A DNA stretch of 11,485 bases. It comes from Anaerolineae bacterium (GTDB taxonomy: Bacteria > Chloroflexota > Anaerolineae > Epilineales > JAHCIE01). Under the pieces are notes generated by a model. That model saw only the letters and a program-made list of their open reading frames with translations, made no database searches and was not told where the DNA came from. The DNA lies in contig JAHCIE010000077.1 in the NCBI GenBank assembly GCA_026129385.1, positions 1 through 11,485 on the forward strand, given 5' to 3'. Every line of letters begins with the position of its first letter. The first letter of the stretch is position 1. Position numbers and translations under genes: made by a program. Below are positions 11,111-11,485 of this stretch, in pieces.

Positions 11111-11485
11111 GCTGCTCTCGTTGCGGCGTCGATGCCGCCTCGCAACTCGCTCACAAACTGCGCCACCTCCGTAGCAGGGTCGGCGGCGCGGTCTGCGACC
11201 CGCACCACCGCACTACCGACGATGACGCCGTCGGCGATGCGAGCGACGCGCCCGGCCTGAGCTGCGTCGCCGATCCCGAAGCCTACGGCCAGCGGCAGGT
11301 CGGTCGCGGTGCGCACGCGCGCGACGAAGGCTTCTAGCTCCACGGGCAAGCTATTACGCGCGCCCGTCACCCCCACGAGCGACACGAGGTAAATGAAGCC
11401 CGATGCCCGCTCGGCCACGAGACGTACCCGCGCATTGGTGCTGGTCGGCGCGAGCATGAAGATCAGGTCGACGTCGTGGGCGCGC
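11107..11485 (-). CDS. trpA: Tryptophan synthase alpha subunit (C-terminal part; start beyond right edge)
   Basis: The minus-strand frame is open from the right edge to TAG at 11107, about 125 codons. The sequence VDLIFMLAPTSTNARVRLVAE, GFIYLVSLVGVTGARN, LPLAVGFGIGDAAQAGRVARIADGVIVGSAVVR is characteristic of the TrpA TIM barrel: the loop-6 region with GVTGAR and the phosphate-binding GFGI and GSAVV segments. TrpA cleaves indole-3-glycerol phosphate to indole and glyceraldehyde 3-phosphate, passing indole to TrpB. The catalytic Glu and Asp lie beyond the window. The internal ATG at 11457 is not the start because homology continues upstream of it. Its stop codon overlaps the cytochrome stop in a CTAG palindrome, and there is no room for an intergenic terminator. 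Confidence 0.95.
   Translation of the reverse strand, partial: RAHDVDLIFMLAPTSTNARVRLVAERASGFIYLVSLVGVTGARNSLPVELEAFVARVRTATDLPLAVGFGIGDAAQAGRVARIADGVIVGSAVVRVADRAADPATEVAQFVSELRGGIDAATRAA

Overview
The window is a GC-rich (by eye above 60%), gene-dense stretch of bacterial chromosome with short intergenic gaps, mostly canonical Shine-Dalgarno sites and several near-perfect sigma-70 promoters. The gene set (CysO/CysM/MoeZ-type cysteine synthesis, type 2 isopentenyl-diphosphate isomerase, acyl carrier protein, MobA/FdhD, lipoprotein di-haem cytochrome c, TrpA) and heptad-like intergenic repeats make me think of Chloroflexota, but this is an impression, not a measured placement. I see no rRNA, tRNA, CRISPR array, transposase or phage gene.

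Region 1 (1-4251, all on the minus strand, read right to left) is the most interesting part. It holds a SbnI/SerK-type free L-serine kinase (3427-4251). After it comes a consensus promoter (3324-3352) and a leader of about 370 nt, then cysO (ubiquitin-like sulfur carrier), a DUF59/MIP18 protein, cysM (PLP cysteine synthase) and a moeZ-like E1/rhodanese protein that runs off the left edge. Together these could form a protein-thiocarboxylate route to cysteine: the kinase makes O-phosphoserine, MoeZ loads sulfur on the CysO C-terminal glycine, and CysM joins the two. The leader encodes a tiny SD-preceded peptide, MFCVVSCTCR, with three Cys codons in ten. Further down lie an intrinsic-terminator-like hairpin and a competing antiterminator pairing, just before cysO. 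This looks like an undescribed cysteine attenuation system. CysO also carries 32 residues after its Gly-Gly, so it should need proteolytic maturation.

Region 2 (4252-6125, plus strand): a divergent promoter pair, an unknown six-helix membrane protein followed 8 bp later by a YbaK-type Cys-tRNA(Pro) deacylase, then a hairpin terminator whose loop contains the -35 box of the next gene. That gene encodes a 64-residue unknown protein with a consensus promoter and a LexA-like palindrome at its predicted transcription start.

Region 3 (6154-8182, minus strand): type 2 IPP isomerase followed by an alpha/beta-hydrolase-fold protein that appears to lack the catalytic histidine. A divergent acyl carrier protein gene (8452-8694) shares a promoter region containing a 19-bp palindrome.

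Region 4 (8695-11485): a long perfect inverted repeat, then mobA and fdhD overlapping by 8 nt (molybdenum cofactor maturation, probably for a formate dehydrogenase elsewhere), a di-haem cytochrome c lipoprotein, and the convergent 3' end of trpA, whose stop codon overlaps that of the cytochrome gene in a CTAG palindrome.
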